64,000 nt of DNA. Origin: Paragordius varius (taxonomy: Eukaryota; Nematomorpha). Position numbers and translations under genes: made by a program. This document shows positions 1 to 15,500 of the stretch, piece by piece (the first letter of the stretch is position 1; every line of letters begins with the position of its first letter). Below the pieces are notes generated by a model that was given only the letters and a program-made list of their open reading frames with translations, did no database searches and was not told the origin of the DNA. The stretch spans positions 4,960,001 through 5,024,000 of the forward strand of contig OZ176055.1 of the NCBI GenBank assembly GCA_964247055.1. Direction: 5' to 3'.

Positions 1-3000
1 GAATTAAACTTTGGAATTAAATATTGGAGATTAGTCACGGTTAAACCATTTAGTGTTTTGACATTCTCTTAGGAAGTATACATCAAACTATACAGATAGT
101 TTGACAAACTCTTTCATATCCAATTTTGACATAAATCAATGTACAAAACAGCATACATTTCTTTTGGTAAGACTGCATTAATCACAAATAATATGACATG
201 CGTATCATTACAAAATTAAACTTTGGAATTAAATATCGGATATTAGACACCGTTGGACCATTTAGTGTTTTGACATTCTCTTAGTAAGTTTACATCAAAC
301 TATACAGATAGTTTGACAAACTCTTTCATATCCAATTTTGACATAAATTAATGTACAAAATCAGCATGTGTATCATTACATAAACTAGACTTTGCGATTA
401 AAAATCGGCTCTTAGTCACCGCTAGATAAAATTACTATTTTTACATTTTTCTTGGTAAGACTGCATCGTTACAGCAATTAAACTTTACAATTGTAAAAAG
501 CGAAAAGGAATTTATTATTGCATATTGCATTATATATAGTTTTAAGACAAGGTTGCATTTTTGCATTAGGTTAAATATTACAATATTTAGATGAAAGAAG
601 TCACAACAAAGTTATATATTTGCATAAGGTAATCAATGTACAAAATCAGCATGTGTATCATTACATAAACTAGACTTTGCAATTAAAAATAGGCTCTTAG
701 TCACCGCTAGATAAAATACTGTTTTTACATTCTCTTAGTAAGATTGAATCAAACTATACAGAGAGTTTAACAAACTGTTTCATATTCAATTTTTACCGAT
801 AATTAAATTAAAATCATGATGCATATCATAACATTAACTAGACTTTGCAATTAAAAATCGGCTCTTAGTCACCGCTCGATAAAATTACTATTTTTACATT
901 TCTCTTGTAAGTCTGCATTAATCACAGATAATATGACATGCGTATCATTACAGAAAAACTTTGGAATTAAATATCGGATATTAGACACCGTTGGACCATT
1001 TAGTGTTTTGACATTCTCTTAGGAAGTATACATCAAACTATACAGATAGTTTGACAAACTCTTTCATATCCAATTTTGACATAAATCAATGTACAAAATC
1101 AGCATGTGTATCATTACATAAACTAGACTTTGCGATTAAAAATCGGCTCTTAGCTACCGCTAGATAAAATTATTATTTTTACATTTCTTTTGGTAAGACT
1201 GCATTAATCACAGATAATATGACATGCGTATCATTACAAAATTAAACTTTGGAATTAAATATCGGATATTAGTCACCGTTAAACCATTTAGTGTTTTGAC
1301 ATTCTCTAAGGAAGTATACATCAAACTATACAGATAGTTTGACAAACTCTTTCATATCCAATTTTGACATAAATCAATGTACAAAATCAGCATGTGTATC
1401 ATTACATAAACTAGACTTTGCGATTAAAAATCGGCTCTTAGTCACCGCTAGATAAAATTACTATTTTTACATTTTTCTTGGTAAGACTGCATCGTTACAG
1501 CAATTAAACTTTACAATTGTAAAAAGCGAAAAGGAATTTATTATTGCATATTGCATTATATATAGTTTTAAGACAAGGTTGCATTTTTGCATTAGGTTAA
1601 ATATTACAATATTTAGATGAAAGAAGTCACAACAAAGTTATATATTTGCATAAGGTAATCAATGTACAAAATCAGCATGTGTATCATTACATAAACTAGA
1701 CTTTGCAATTAAAAATAGGCTCTTAGTCACCGCTAGATAAAATACTGTTTTTACATTCTCTTAGTAAGATTGCATCAAACTATACAGAGAGTTTAACAAA
1801 CTGTTTCATATTCGATTTATACCGATAATTAAATTAAAATCATGATGCATATCATAACATTAACTAGACTTTGCAATTAAAAATCGGCTCTTAGTCACCG
1901 CTCGATAAAATTACTATTTTTACATTTCTCTTGTAAGTCTGCATTAATCACAGATAATATGACATGCGTATCATTACAGAATTAAACTTTGGAATTAAAT
2001 ATCGGAGATTAGTCACCGTTAAACCATTTAGTGTTTTGACATTCTCTTAGGAAGTATACATCAAACTATACAGATAGTTTGACAAACTCTTTCATATCCA
2101 ATTTTGACATAAATCAATGTACAAAATCAGCATGTGTATCATTACATAAACTAGACTTTGCAATAAAAAATCGGCTCTTAGTCACCGCTAGATAAAATAC
2201 TGTTTTTACATTCTCTTAGTAAGATTGCATCAAACTATACAGAGAGTTTAACAAACTGTTTCATATTCGATTTATACCGATAATTAAATTAAAATCATGA
2301 TGCATATCATAACATTAACTAGACTTTGCAATTAAAAATCGGCTCTTAGTCACCGCTCGATAAAATTACTATTTTTACATTTCTCTTGTAAGTCTGCATT
2401 AATCACAGATAATATGACATGCGTATCATTACAGAATTAAACTTTGGAATTAAATATCGGAGATTAGTCACGGTTAAACCATTTAGTGTTTTGACATTCT
2501 CTTAGGAAGTATACATCAAACTCTTTCATATCCAATTTTGACATAAATCAATGTACAAAACAGCATACATTTCTTTTGGTAAGACTGCATTAATCACAAA
2601 TAATATGACATGCGTATCATTACAAAATTAAATTTTGGAATTAAATATCGGATATTAGACACCGTTGGACCATTTAGTGTTTTGACATTCTCTTAGTAAG
2701 TTTACATCAAACTATACAGATAGTTTGACAAACTCTTTCATATCCAATTTTGACATAAATCAATGTACAAAATCAGCATGTGTATCATTACAAAAACTCG
2801 ACTTTGCGATTAAAAATCGGCTCTTAGCCACCGCTAGATAAAATTATTATTTTTACATTTCTTTTGGTAAGACTGCATTAATCACAAATAATATGACATG
2901 CGTATCTTTACAGAATTAAAGTTTGGAATTAAATATCGGATATTAGTCACCGTTAAACCATTTAGTGTTTTGACATTCTCTTAGGAAGTATACATCAAAC

Positions 3001-3162
3001 TATACAGATAGTTTGACAAACTCTTTCATATCCAATTTTGACATAAATCAATGTACAAAATCAGCATGTGTATCATTACATAAACTAGACTTTGCGATTA
3101 ATAATCGGCTCTTAGTCACCGCTAGATAAAATTACTATTTTTACATTTTTCTTGGTAAGACT

Positions 3163-3525
3163 GCATCGTTACAGCAATTAAACTTTACAATTGTAAAAAG
3201 CGAAAAGGAATTTATTATTGCATATTGCATTATATATAGTTTTAAGACAAGGTTGCATTTTTGCATTAGGTTAAATATTACAATATTTAGATGAAAGAAG
3301 TCACAACAAAGTTATATATTTGCATAAGGTTCAATATTACAGTATTTAGGTGAAAGCATTCACAACCAAGATAATATACTTTTTTAGCGTAACAAGGACA
3401 AAGGTGTATTATGCACTAAGGTAAGAGAGAATAATATTATATTTTCATAAGTTAACTATTATAAGGTCATTGAGTTAAGTTAACAAAAACAATTAAGTTA
3501 TATAACATGTCCCCGCTGACAAAAT
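3163..3525. repeat. Amplified non-monomer spacer block (type copy)
   Basis: Type copy of a block of about 360 bp that interrupts the monomer pattern, starting at GCATCGTTACAGCAATTAAA and ending at ACATGTCCCCGCTGAC. It does not match the monomer. It contains internal direct repeats of about 70 bp (GCATTAGGTTAAATATTACA versus GCATAAGGTTCAATATTACA). Copies start near 469, 1488, 3163, 4018, 5047, 6687, 8328, 9067, 10418, 12396, 13708, 15336, 17099, 18858 and 21771. Eleven are long like this one. Four (near 469, 1488, 4018, 8328) stop after about 170 bp and rejoin a monomer. It was probably a foreign insertion that was then amplified with the array. Confidence 0.85.
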
Positions 3526-6500
3526 AGTGTTTTGACATTCTCTTAGTAAGAGTACATCAAACTATACAGATAGTTTGACAAACTCTTTCATATCCGATTT
3601 TGACAAAGATATTGTAAATCAATGTACAAAATAAGCATGTGTATCATTACATAAACTAGACTTTGCGATTAGAAATCGGCTCTTAGTCACCGCTCGATAT
3701 ACTTAGTAATTTTATATTTCTCTTGTAAGACTGCATTAATCACAGATAATATGACATGCGTATCATTACAGAATTAAACTTTGGAATTAAATATCGGATA
3801 TTAGACACCGTTGGATCATTTAGTGTTTTAACATTCTCTTAGGAAGTATACATCAAACTATACAGATAGTTTGACAAACTCTTTCATATCCAATTTTAGC
3901 ATAAATCAATGTATATCAGCATGTGTATCATTACATAAACTCGACGTTGCGATTAAAAATCGGCTCTTAGCCACCGCTAAATAAAATTATTATTTTTACA
4001 TTTTTCTTGGTAAGACTGCATCGTTACAGCAATTAAACTTTACAATTGTAAAAAGCGAAAAGGAATTTATTATTGCATATTGCATTATATATAGTTTTAA
4101 GACAAGGTTGCATTTTTGCATTAGGTTAAATATTACAATATTTAGATGAAAGAAGTCACAACAAAGTTATATATTTGCATAAGGTAATCAATGTACAAAA
4201 TCAGCATGTGTATCATTACATAAACTAGACTTTGCAATTAAAAATAGGCTCTTAGTCACCGCTAGATAAAATACTGTTTTTACATTCTCTTAGTAAGATT
4301 GAATCAAACTATACAGAGAGTTTAACAAACTGTTTCATATTCAATTTTTACCGATAATTAAATTAAAATCATGATGCATATCATAACATTAACTAGACTT
4401 TGCAATTAAAAATCGGCTCTTAGTCACCGCTCGATAAAATTACTATTTTTACATTTCTCTTGTAAGTCTGCATTAATCACAGATAATATGACATGCGTAT
4501 CATTACAGAATTAAACTTTGGAATTAAATATCGGATATTAGACACCGTTGGACCATTTAGTGTTTTGACATTCTCTTAGGAAGTATACATCAAACTATAC
4601 AGATAGTTTGACAAACTCTTTCATATCCAATTTTGACATAAATCAATGTACAAAATCAGCATGTGTATCATTACATAAACTAGACTTTGCGATTAAAAAT
4701 CGGCTCTTAGCTACCGCTAGATAAAATTATTATTTTTACATTTCTTTTGGTAAGACTGCATTAATCACAGATAATATGACATGCGTATCATTACAAAATT
4801 AAACTTTGGAATTAAATATCGGATATTAGTCACCGTTAAACCATTTAGTGTTTTGACATTCTCTTAGGAAGTATACATCAAACTATACAGATAGTTTGAC
4901 AAACTCTTTCATATCCAATTTTGACATAAATCAATGTACAAAATCAGCATGTGTATCATTGCATAAACTAGACTTTGCGATTAAAAATCGGCTCTTAGTC
5001 ACCGCTAGATAATATTACTATTTTTACATTTTTCTTGGTAAGACTGCATCGTTACAGCAATTAAACTTTACAATTGTAAAAAGCGAAAAGGAATTTATTA
5101 TTGCATAATGCATTATATATAGTTTAAGACAAGGTTGCATTTTTGCATTAGGTTAAATATTACAATATTTAGATGAAAGAAGTCACAACAAAGTTATATA
5201 TTTGCATAAGGTTCAATATTACAGTATTTAGGTGAAAGCATTCACAACCAAGATAATATACTTTTTTAGCGTAACAAGGACAAAGGTGTATTATGCACTA
5301 AGGTAAGAGAGAATAATATTATATTTTCATAAGTTAACTATTATAAGGTCATTGAGTTAAGTTAACAAAAACAATTAAGTTATATAACATGTCCCCGCTG
5401 ACAAAATAGTGTTTTGACATTCTCTTAGTAAGAGTACATCAAACTATACAGATAGTTTGACAAACTCTTTCATATCCGATTTTGACAAACATATTGTAAA
5501 TCAATGTACAAAATAAGCATGTGTATCATTACATAAACTAGACTTTGCGATTAGAAATCGGCTCTTAGTCACCGCTCGATATACTTAGTAATTTTATATT
5601 TCTCTTGTAAGACTGCATTAATCACAGATAATATGACATGCGTATCATTACAGAATTAAACTTTGGAATTAAATATCGGATATTAGACACCGTTGGATCA
5701 TTTAGTGTTTTAACATTCTCTTAGGAAGTATACATCAAACTATACAGATAGTTTGACAAACTCTTTCATATCCAATTTTAGCATAAATCAATGTATATCA
5801 GCATGTGTATCATTACATAAACTCGACGTTGCGATTAAAAATCGGCTCTTAGCCACCGCTAAATAAAATTATTATTTTTACATTTCTTTTGGTAAGACTG
5901 CATTAATCACAGATAATATGACATGCGTATCATTACAAAATTAAACTTTGGAATTAAATATCGGATATTAGTCACTGTTAAACCATTTAGTGTTTTGACA
6001 TTCTCTTAGGAAGTATACATCAAACTATACAGATAGTTTAACAAACTGTTTCATATTCGATTTTTACCGATAATTAAATTAAAATCATGATGCATATCAT
6101 AACATTAACTGGACTTTGCAATTAAAAATCGGCTCTTAGTCACCGCTCGATAAAATTACTATTTTTACATTTCTCTTGTAAGTCTGCATTAATCACAGAT
6201 AATATGACATGCGTATCATTACAGAATTAAACTTTGGAATTAAATATTGGAGATTAGTCACGGTTAAACCATTTAGTGTTTTGACATTCTCTTAGGAAGT
6301 ATACATCAAACTATACAGATAGTTTGACAAACTCTTTCATATCCAATTTTGACATAAATCAATGTACAAAACAGCATACATTTCTTTTGGTAAGACTGCA
6401 TTAATCACAAATAATATGACATGCGTATCATTACAAAATTAAACTTTGGAATTAAATATCGGATATTAGACACCGTTGGACCATTTAGTGTTTTGACATT

Positions 6501-9500
6501 CTCTTAGTAAGTTTACATCAAACTATACAGATAGTTTGACAAACTCTTTCATATCCAATTTTGACATAAATTAATGTACAAAATCAGCATGTGTATCATT
6601 ACATAAACTAGACTTTGCGATTAAAAATCGGCTCTTAGTCACCGCTAGATAAAATTACTATTTTTACATTTTTCTTGGTAAAACTGCATCGTTACAGCAA
6701 TTAAACTTTACAATTGTAAAAAGCGAAAAGGAATTTATTATTGCATATTGCATTATATATAGTTTTAAGACAAGGTTGCATTTTTGCATTAGGTTAAATA
6801 TTACAATATTTAGATGAAAGAAGTCACAACAAAGTTAGATATTTGCATAATGTTCAATATTACAGTATTTAGGTGAAAGCATTAACAACCAAGATAATAT
6901 ACTTTTTTAGCGTAACAAGGACAAAGGTGTATTATGCACTAAGGTAAGAGAGAATAATATTATATTTTCATAAGTTAACTATTATAAGGTCATTGAGTTA
7001 AGTTAACAAAAACAATTAAGTTATATAACATGTCCCCGCTGACAAAATATTGTTTTGACATTCTCTTAGTAAGAGTACATCAAACTATACAGATAGTTTG
7101 ACAAACTCTTTCATATCCGATTTTGACAAAGATATTGTAAATCAATGTACAAAATAAGCATGTGTATCATTACATAAACTAGACTTTGCGATTAGAAATC
7201 GGCTCTTAGTCACCGCTCGATATACTTAGTAATTTTATATTTCTCTTGTAAGACTGCATTAATCACAGATAATATGACATGCGTATCATTACAGAATTAA
7301 ACTTTGGAATTAAATATCGGATATTAGACACCGTTGGATCATTTAGTGTTTTAACATTCTCTTAGGAAGTATACATCAAACTATACAGATAGTTTGACAA
7401 ACTCTTTCATATCCAATTTTAGCATAAATCAATGTATATCAGCATGTGTATCATTACATAAACTCGACGTTGCGATTAAAAATCGGCTCTTAGCCACCGC
7501 TAAATAAAATTATTATTTTTACATTTCTTTTGGTAAGACTGCATTAATCACAGATAATATGACATGCGTATCATTACAAAATTAAACTTTGGAATTAAAT
7601 ATCGGATATTAGTCACTGTTAAACCATTTAGTGTTTTGACATTCTCTTAGGAAGTATACATCAAACTATACAGATAGTTTAACAAACTGTTTCATATTCG
7701 ATTTTTACCGATAATTAAATTAAAATCATGATGCATATCATAACATTAACTGGACTTTGCAATTAAAAATCGGCTCTTAGTCACCGCTCGATAAAATTAC
7801 TATTTTTACATTTCTCTTGTAAGTCTGCATTAATCACAGATAATATGACATGCGTATCATTACAGAATTAAACTTTGGAATTAAATATTGGAGATTAGTC
7901 ACGGTTAAACCATTTAGTGTTTTGACATTCTCTTAGGAAGTATACATCAAACTATACAGATAGTTTGACAAACTCTTTCATATCCAATTTTGACATAAAT
8001 CAATGTACAAAACAGCATACATTTCTTTTGGTAAGACTGCATTAATCACAAATAATATGACATGCGTATCATTACAAAATTAAACTTTGGAATTAAATAT
8101 CGGATATTAGACACCGTTGGACCATTTAGTGTTTTGACATTCTCTTAGTAAGTTTACATCAAACTATACAGATAGTTTGACAAACTCTTTCATATCCAAT
8201 TTTGACATAAATTAATGTACAAAATCAGCATGTGTATCATTACATAAACTAGACTTTGCGATTAAAAATCGGCTCTTAGTCACCGCTAGATAAAATTACT
8301 ATTTTTACATTTTTCTTGGTAAGACTGCATCGTTACAGCAATTAAACTTTACAATTGTAAAAAGCGAAAAGGAATTTATTATTGCATATTGCATTATATA
8401 TAGTTTTAAGACAAGGTTGCATTTTTGCATTAGGTTAAATATTACAATATTTAGATGAAAGAAGTCACAACAAAGTTATATATTTGCATAAGGTAATCAA
8501 TGTACAAAATCAGCATGTGTATCATTACATAAACTAGACTTTGCAATTAAAAATAGGCTCTTAGTCACCGCTAGATAAAATACTGTTTTTACATTCTCTT
8601 AGTAAGATTGAATCAAACTATACAGAGAGTTTAACAAACTGTTTCATATTCAATTTTTACCGATAATTAAATTAAAATCATGATGCATATCATAACATTA
8701 ACTAGACTTTGCAATTAAAAATCGGCTCTTAGTCACCGCTCGATAAAATTACTATTTTTACATTTCTCTTGTAAGTCTGCATTAATCACAGATAATATGA
8801 CATGCGTATCATTACAGAATTAAACTTTGGAATTAAATATCGGATATTAGATACCGTTGGACCATTTAGTGTTTTGACATTCTCTTAGGAAGTATACATC
8901 AAACTATACAGATAGTTTGACAAACTCTTTCATATCCAATTTTGACATAAATCAATGTACAAAATCAGCATGTGTATCATTACATAAACTCGACGTTGCG
9001 ATTAAAAATCGGCTCTTAGCTACCGCTAGATAAAATTACTATTTTTACATTTTTCTTGGTAAGACTGCATCGTTACAGCAATTAAACTTTACAATTGTAA
9101 AAAGCGAAAAGGAATTTATTATTGCATATTGCATTATATATAGTTTAAGACAAGGTTGCATTTTTGCATTAGGTTAAATATTACAATATTTAGATGAAAG
9201 AAGTCACAACAAAGTTATATATTTGCATAAGGTTCAATATTACAGTATTTAGGTGAAAGCATTCACAACCAAGATAATATACTTTTTTAGCGTAACAAGG
9301 ACAAAGGTGTATTATGCACTAAGGTAAGAGAGAATAATATTATATTTTCATAAGTTAACTATTATAAGGTCATTGAGTTAAGTTAACAAAAACAATTAAG
9401 TTATATAACATGTCCCCGCTGACAAAATAGTGTTTTGACATTCTCTTAGTAAGAGTACATCAAACTATACAGATAGTTTGACAAACTCTTTCATATCCGA

Positions 9501-12500
9501 TTTTGACAAAGATATTGTAAATCAATGTACAAAATAAGCATGTGTATCATTACATAAACTAGACTTTGCGATTAGAAATCGGCTCTTAGTCACCGCTCGA
9601 TATACTTAGTAATTTTATATTTCTCTTGTAAGACTGCATTAATCACAGATAATATGACATGCGTATCATTACAGAATTAAACTTTGGAATTAAATATCGG
9701 ATATTAGACACCGTTGGATCATTTAGTGTTTTAACATTCTCTTAGGAAGTATACATCAAACTATACAGATAGTTTAACAAACTGTTTCATATTCGATTTT
9801 TACCGATAATTAAATTAAAATCATGATGCATATCATAACATTAACTGGACTTTGCAATTAAAAATCGGCTCTTAGTCACCGCTCGATAAAATTACTATTT
9901 TTACATTTCTCTTGTAAGTCTGCATTAATCACAGATAATATGACGTATCATTACAGAATTAAACTTTGGAATTAAATATTGGAGATTAGTCACGGTTAAA
10001 CCATTTAGTGTTTTGACATTCTCTTAGGAAGTATACATCAAACTATACAGATAGTTTGACAAACTCTTTCATATCCAATTTTGACATAAATCAATGTACA
10101 AAACAGCATACATTTCTTTTGGTAAGACTGCATTAATCACAAATAATATGACATGCGTATCATTACAAAATTAAACTTTGGAATTAAATATCGGATATTA
10201 GACACCGTTGGACCATTTAGTGTTTTGACATTCTCTTAGTAAGTTTACATCAAACTATACAGATAGTTTGACAAACTCTTTCATATCCAATTTTGACATA
10301 AATTAATGTACAAAATCAGCATGTGTATCATTACATAAACTAGACTTTGCGATTAAAAATCGGCTCTTAGTCACCGCTAGATAAAATTACTATTTTTACA
10401 TTTTTCTTGGTAAGACTGCATCGTTACAGCAATTAAACTTTACAATTGTAAAAAGCGAAAAGGAATTTATTATTGCATATTGCATTATATATAGTTTTAA
10501 GACAAGGTTGCATTTTTGCATTAGGTTAAATATTACAATATTTAGATGAAAGAAGTCACAACAAAGTTATATATTTGCATAAGGTTCAATATTACAGTAT
10601 TTAGGTGAAAGCATTCACAACCAAGATAATATACTTTTTTAGCGTAACAAGGACAAAGGTGTATTATGCACTAAGGTAAGAGAGAATATTATATTTTCAT
10701 AAGTTAACTATTATAAGGTCATTGAGTTAAGTTAACAAAAACAATTAAGTTATATAACATGTCCCCGCTGACAAAATAGTGTTTTGACATTCTCTTAGTA
10801 AGAGTACATCAAACTATACAGATAGTTTGACAAACTCTTTCATATCCGATTTTGACAAAGATATTGTAAATCAATGTACAAAATCAGCATGTGTATCATT
10901 ACATAAACTAGACTTTGCAATTAAAAATCGGCTCTTAGTCACCGCTAGATAAAATACTGTTTTTACATTCTCTTAGTAAGATTGCATCAAACTATACAGA
11001 GAGTTTAACAAACTGTTTCATATTCGATTTATACCGATAATTAAATTAAAATCATGATGCATATCATAACATTAACTAGACTTTGCAATTAAAAATCGGC
11101 TCTTAGTCACCGCTCGATAAAATTACTATTTTTACATTTCTCTTGTAAGTCTGCATTAATCACAGATAATATGACATGCGTATCATTACAGAATTAAACT
11201 TTGGAATTAAATATCGGAGATTAGTCACCGTTAAACCATTTAGTGTTTTGACATTCTCTTAGGAAGTATACATCAAACTATACAGATAGTTTGACAAACT
11301 CTTTCATATCCAATTTTGACATAAATCAATGTACAAAATCAGCATGTGTATCATTACATAAACTAGACTTTGCAATTATAAATCGGCTCTTAGTCACCGC
11401 TAGATAAAATACTGTTTTTACATTCTCTTAGTAAGATTGCATCAAACTATACAGAGAGTTTAACAAACTGTTTCATATTCGATTTTTACCGATAATTAAA
11501 TTAAAATCATGATGCATATCATAACATTAACTAGACTTTGCAATTAAAAATCGGCTCTTAGTCACCGCTCGATAAAATTACTATTTTTACATTTCTCTTG
11601 TAAGTCTGCATTAATCACAGATAATATGACATGCGTATCATTACAGAATTAAACTTTGGAATTAAATATCGGAGATTAGTCACGGTTAAACCATTTAGTG
11701 TTTTGACATTCTCTTAGGAAGTATACATCAAACTATACAGATAGTTTGACAAACTCTTTCATATCTAATTTTGACATAAATCAATGTACAAAACAGCATT
11801 CATTTCTTTTGGTAAGACTGCATTAATCACAAATAATATGACATGCGTATCATTACAAAATTAAATTTTGGAATTAAATATCGGATATTAGACACCGTTG
11901 GACCATTTAGTGTTTTGACATTCTCTTAGTAAGTTTACATCAAACTATACAGATAGTTTGACAAACTCTTTCATATCCAATTTTGACATAAATCAATGTA
12001 CAAAATCAGCATGTGTATCATTACATAAACTCGACTTTGCGATTAAAAATCGGCTCTTAGCCACCGCTAGATAAAATTATTATTTTTACATTTCTTTTGG
12101 TAAGACTGCATTAATCACAAATAATATGACATGCGTATCTTTACAGAATTAAAGTTTGGAATTAAATATCGGATATTAGTCACCGTTAAACCATTTAGTG
12201 TTTTGACATTCTCTTAGGAAGTATACATCAAACTATACAGATAGTTTGACAAACTCTTTCATATCCAATTTTGACATAAATCAATGTACAAAATCAGCAT
12301 GTGTATCATTACATAAACTAGACTTTGCGATTAAAAATCGGCTCTTAGTCACCGCTAGATAAAATTACTATTTTTACATTTTTCTTGGTAAGACTGCATC
12401 GTTACAGCAATTAAACTTTACAATTGTAAAAAGCGAAAAGGAATTTATTATTGCATATTGCATTATATATAGTTTTAAGACAAGGTTGCATTTTTGCATT

Positions 12501-15500
12501 AGGTTAAATATTACAATATTTAGATGAAAGAAGTCACAACAAAGTTATATATTTGCATAAGGTTCAATATTACAGTATTTAGGTGAAAGCATTCACAACC
12601 AAGATAATATACTTTTTTAGCGTAACAAGGACAAAGGTGTATTATGCACTAAGGTAAGAGAGAATAATATTATATTTTCATAAGTTAACTATTATAAGGT
12701 CATTGAGTTAAGTTAACAAAAACAATTAAGTTATATAACATGTCCCCGCTGACAAAATAGTGTTTTGACATTCTCTTAGTAAGAGTACATCAAACTATAC
12801 AGATAGTTTGACAAACTCTTTCATATCCGATTTTGACAAAGATATTGTAAATCAATGTACAAAATCAGCATGTGTATCATTACATAAACTAGACTTTGCA
12901 ATTAAAAATCGGCTCTTAGTCACCGCTAGATAAAATACTGTTTTTACATTCTCTTAGTAAGATTGCATCAAACTATACAGAGAGTTTAACAAACTGTTTC
13001 ATATTGGATTTATACCGATAATTAAATTAAAATCATGATGCATATCATAACATTAACTAGACTTTGCAATTAAAAATCGGCTCTTAGTCACCGCTCGATA
13101 AAATTACTATTTTTACATTTCTCTTGTAAGTCTGCATTAATCACAGATAATATGACATGCGCATCATTACAGAATTAAACTTTGGAATTAAATATCGGAG
13201 ATTAGTCACCGTTAAACCATTTAGTGTTTTGACATTCTCTTAGGAAGTATACATCAAACTATACAGATAGTTTGACAAACTCTTTCATATCCAATTTTGA
13301 CATAAATCAATCTACAAAATGGGCATGTGTATCATTACATAAACTCGATTTTGCGATTAAAAATCGGCTCTTAGCCACCGCTAGATAAAATTATTATTTT
13401 TACATTTCTTTTGGTAAGACTGCATTAATCACAAATAATATGACATGCGTATCATTACAAAATTAAACTTTGGAATTAAATATCGGATATTAGACACCGT
13501 ACCATTTAGTGTTTTGACATTTTCTTAGTAAGTTTACATCAAACTATACAGATAGTTTGAGAAACTCTTTCATATCCAATTTTGACATAAATTAATGTAC
13601 AAAATCAGCATGTGTATCATTACATAAACTAGACTTTGCGATTAAAAATCGGCTCTTAGTCACCGCTAGATAAAATTACTATTTTTACATTTTTCTTGGT
13701 AAGACTGCATCGTTACAGCAATTAAACTTTACAATTGTAAAAAGCGAAAAGGAATTTATTATTGCATATTGCATTATATATAGTTTTAAGACAAGGTTGC
13801 ATTTTTGCATTAAATTAAATATTACTATTTAGATGAAAGAAGTCACAACAAAGTTATATATTTGCATAAGGTTCAATATTACAGTATTTAGGTGAAAGCA
13901 TTCACAACCAAGATAATATATTTTTTTAGCGTAACAAGGACAAAGGTGTATTATGCACTAAGGTAAGAGAGAATAATATTATATTTTCATAAGTTAACTA
14001 TTATAAGGTCAATTGAGTTAAGTTAACAAAAACAATTAAGTTATATAACATGTCCCCGCTGACAAAATAGTGTTTTGACATTCTCTTAGTAAGAGTACAT
14101 AAAACTATACAGATAGTTTGACAAACTCTTTCATATCCAATTTTAGCATAAATCAATGTATATCAGCATGTGTATCATTACATAAACTCGACGTTGCGAT
14201 TAAAAATCGGCTCTTAGCCACCGCTAAATAAAATTATTATTTTTACATTTCTTTTGGTAAGACTGCATTAATCACAGATAATATGACATGCGTATCATTA
14301 CAAAATTAAACTTTGGAATTAAATATCGGATATTAGTCACTGTTAAACCATTTAGTGTTTTGACATTCTCTTAGGAAGTATACATCAAACTATACAGATA
14401 GTTTGACAAACTCTTTCATATCCAATTTTAGCATAAATCAATGTATATCAGCATGTGTATCATTACATAAACTCGACGTTGCGATTAAAAATCGGCTCTT
14501 AGCCACCGCTAAATAAAATTATTATTTTTACATTTCTTTTGGTAAGACTGCATTAATCACAGATAATATGACATGCGTATCATTACAAAATTAAACTTTG
14601 GAATTAAATATCGGATATTAGTCACTGTTAAACCATTTAGTGTTTTGACATTCTCTTAGGAAGTATACATCAAACTATACAGATAGTTTAACAAACTGTT
14701 TCATATTCGATTTTTACCGATAATTAAATTAAAATCATGATGCATATCATAACATTAACTGGACTTTGCAATTAAAAATCGGCTCTTAGTCACCGCTCGA
14801 TAAAATTACTATTTTTACATTTCTCTTGTAAGTCTGCATTAATCACAGATAATATGACATGCGTATCATTACAGAATTAAACTTTGGAATTAAATATTGG
14901 AGATTAGTTGCGGTTAAACCATTTAGTGTTTTGACATTCTCTTAGGAAGTATACATCAAACTATACAGATAGTTTGACAAACTCTTTCATATCCAATTTT
15001 GACATAAATCAATGTACAAAACAGCATACATTTCTTTTGGTAAGACTGCATTAATCACAAATAATATGACATGCGTATCATTACAAAATTAAACTTTGGA
15101 ATTAAATATCGGATATTAGACACCGTTTTACCATTTAGTGTTTTGACATTCTCTTAGTAAGTTTACATCAAACTATACAGATAGTTTGAGAAACTCTTTC
15201 ATATCCAATTTTGACATAAATTAATGTACAAAATCAGCATGTGTATCATTACATAAACTAGACTTTGCGATTAAAAATCGGCTCTTAGTCACCGCTAGAT
15301 AAAATTACTATTTTTACATTTTTCTTGGTAAGACTGCATCGTTACAGCAATTAAACTTAACAATTGTAAAAAGCGAAAAGGAATTTATTATTGCATATTG
15401 CATTATATATAGTTTTAAGACAAGGTTGCATTTTTGCATTAGGTTAAATATTACAATATTTAGATGAAAGAAGTCACAACAAAGTTATATATTTGCATAA

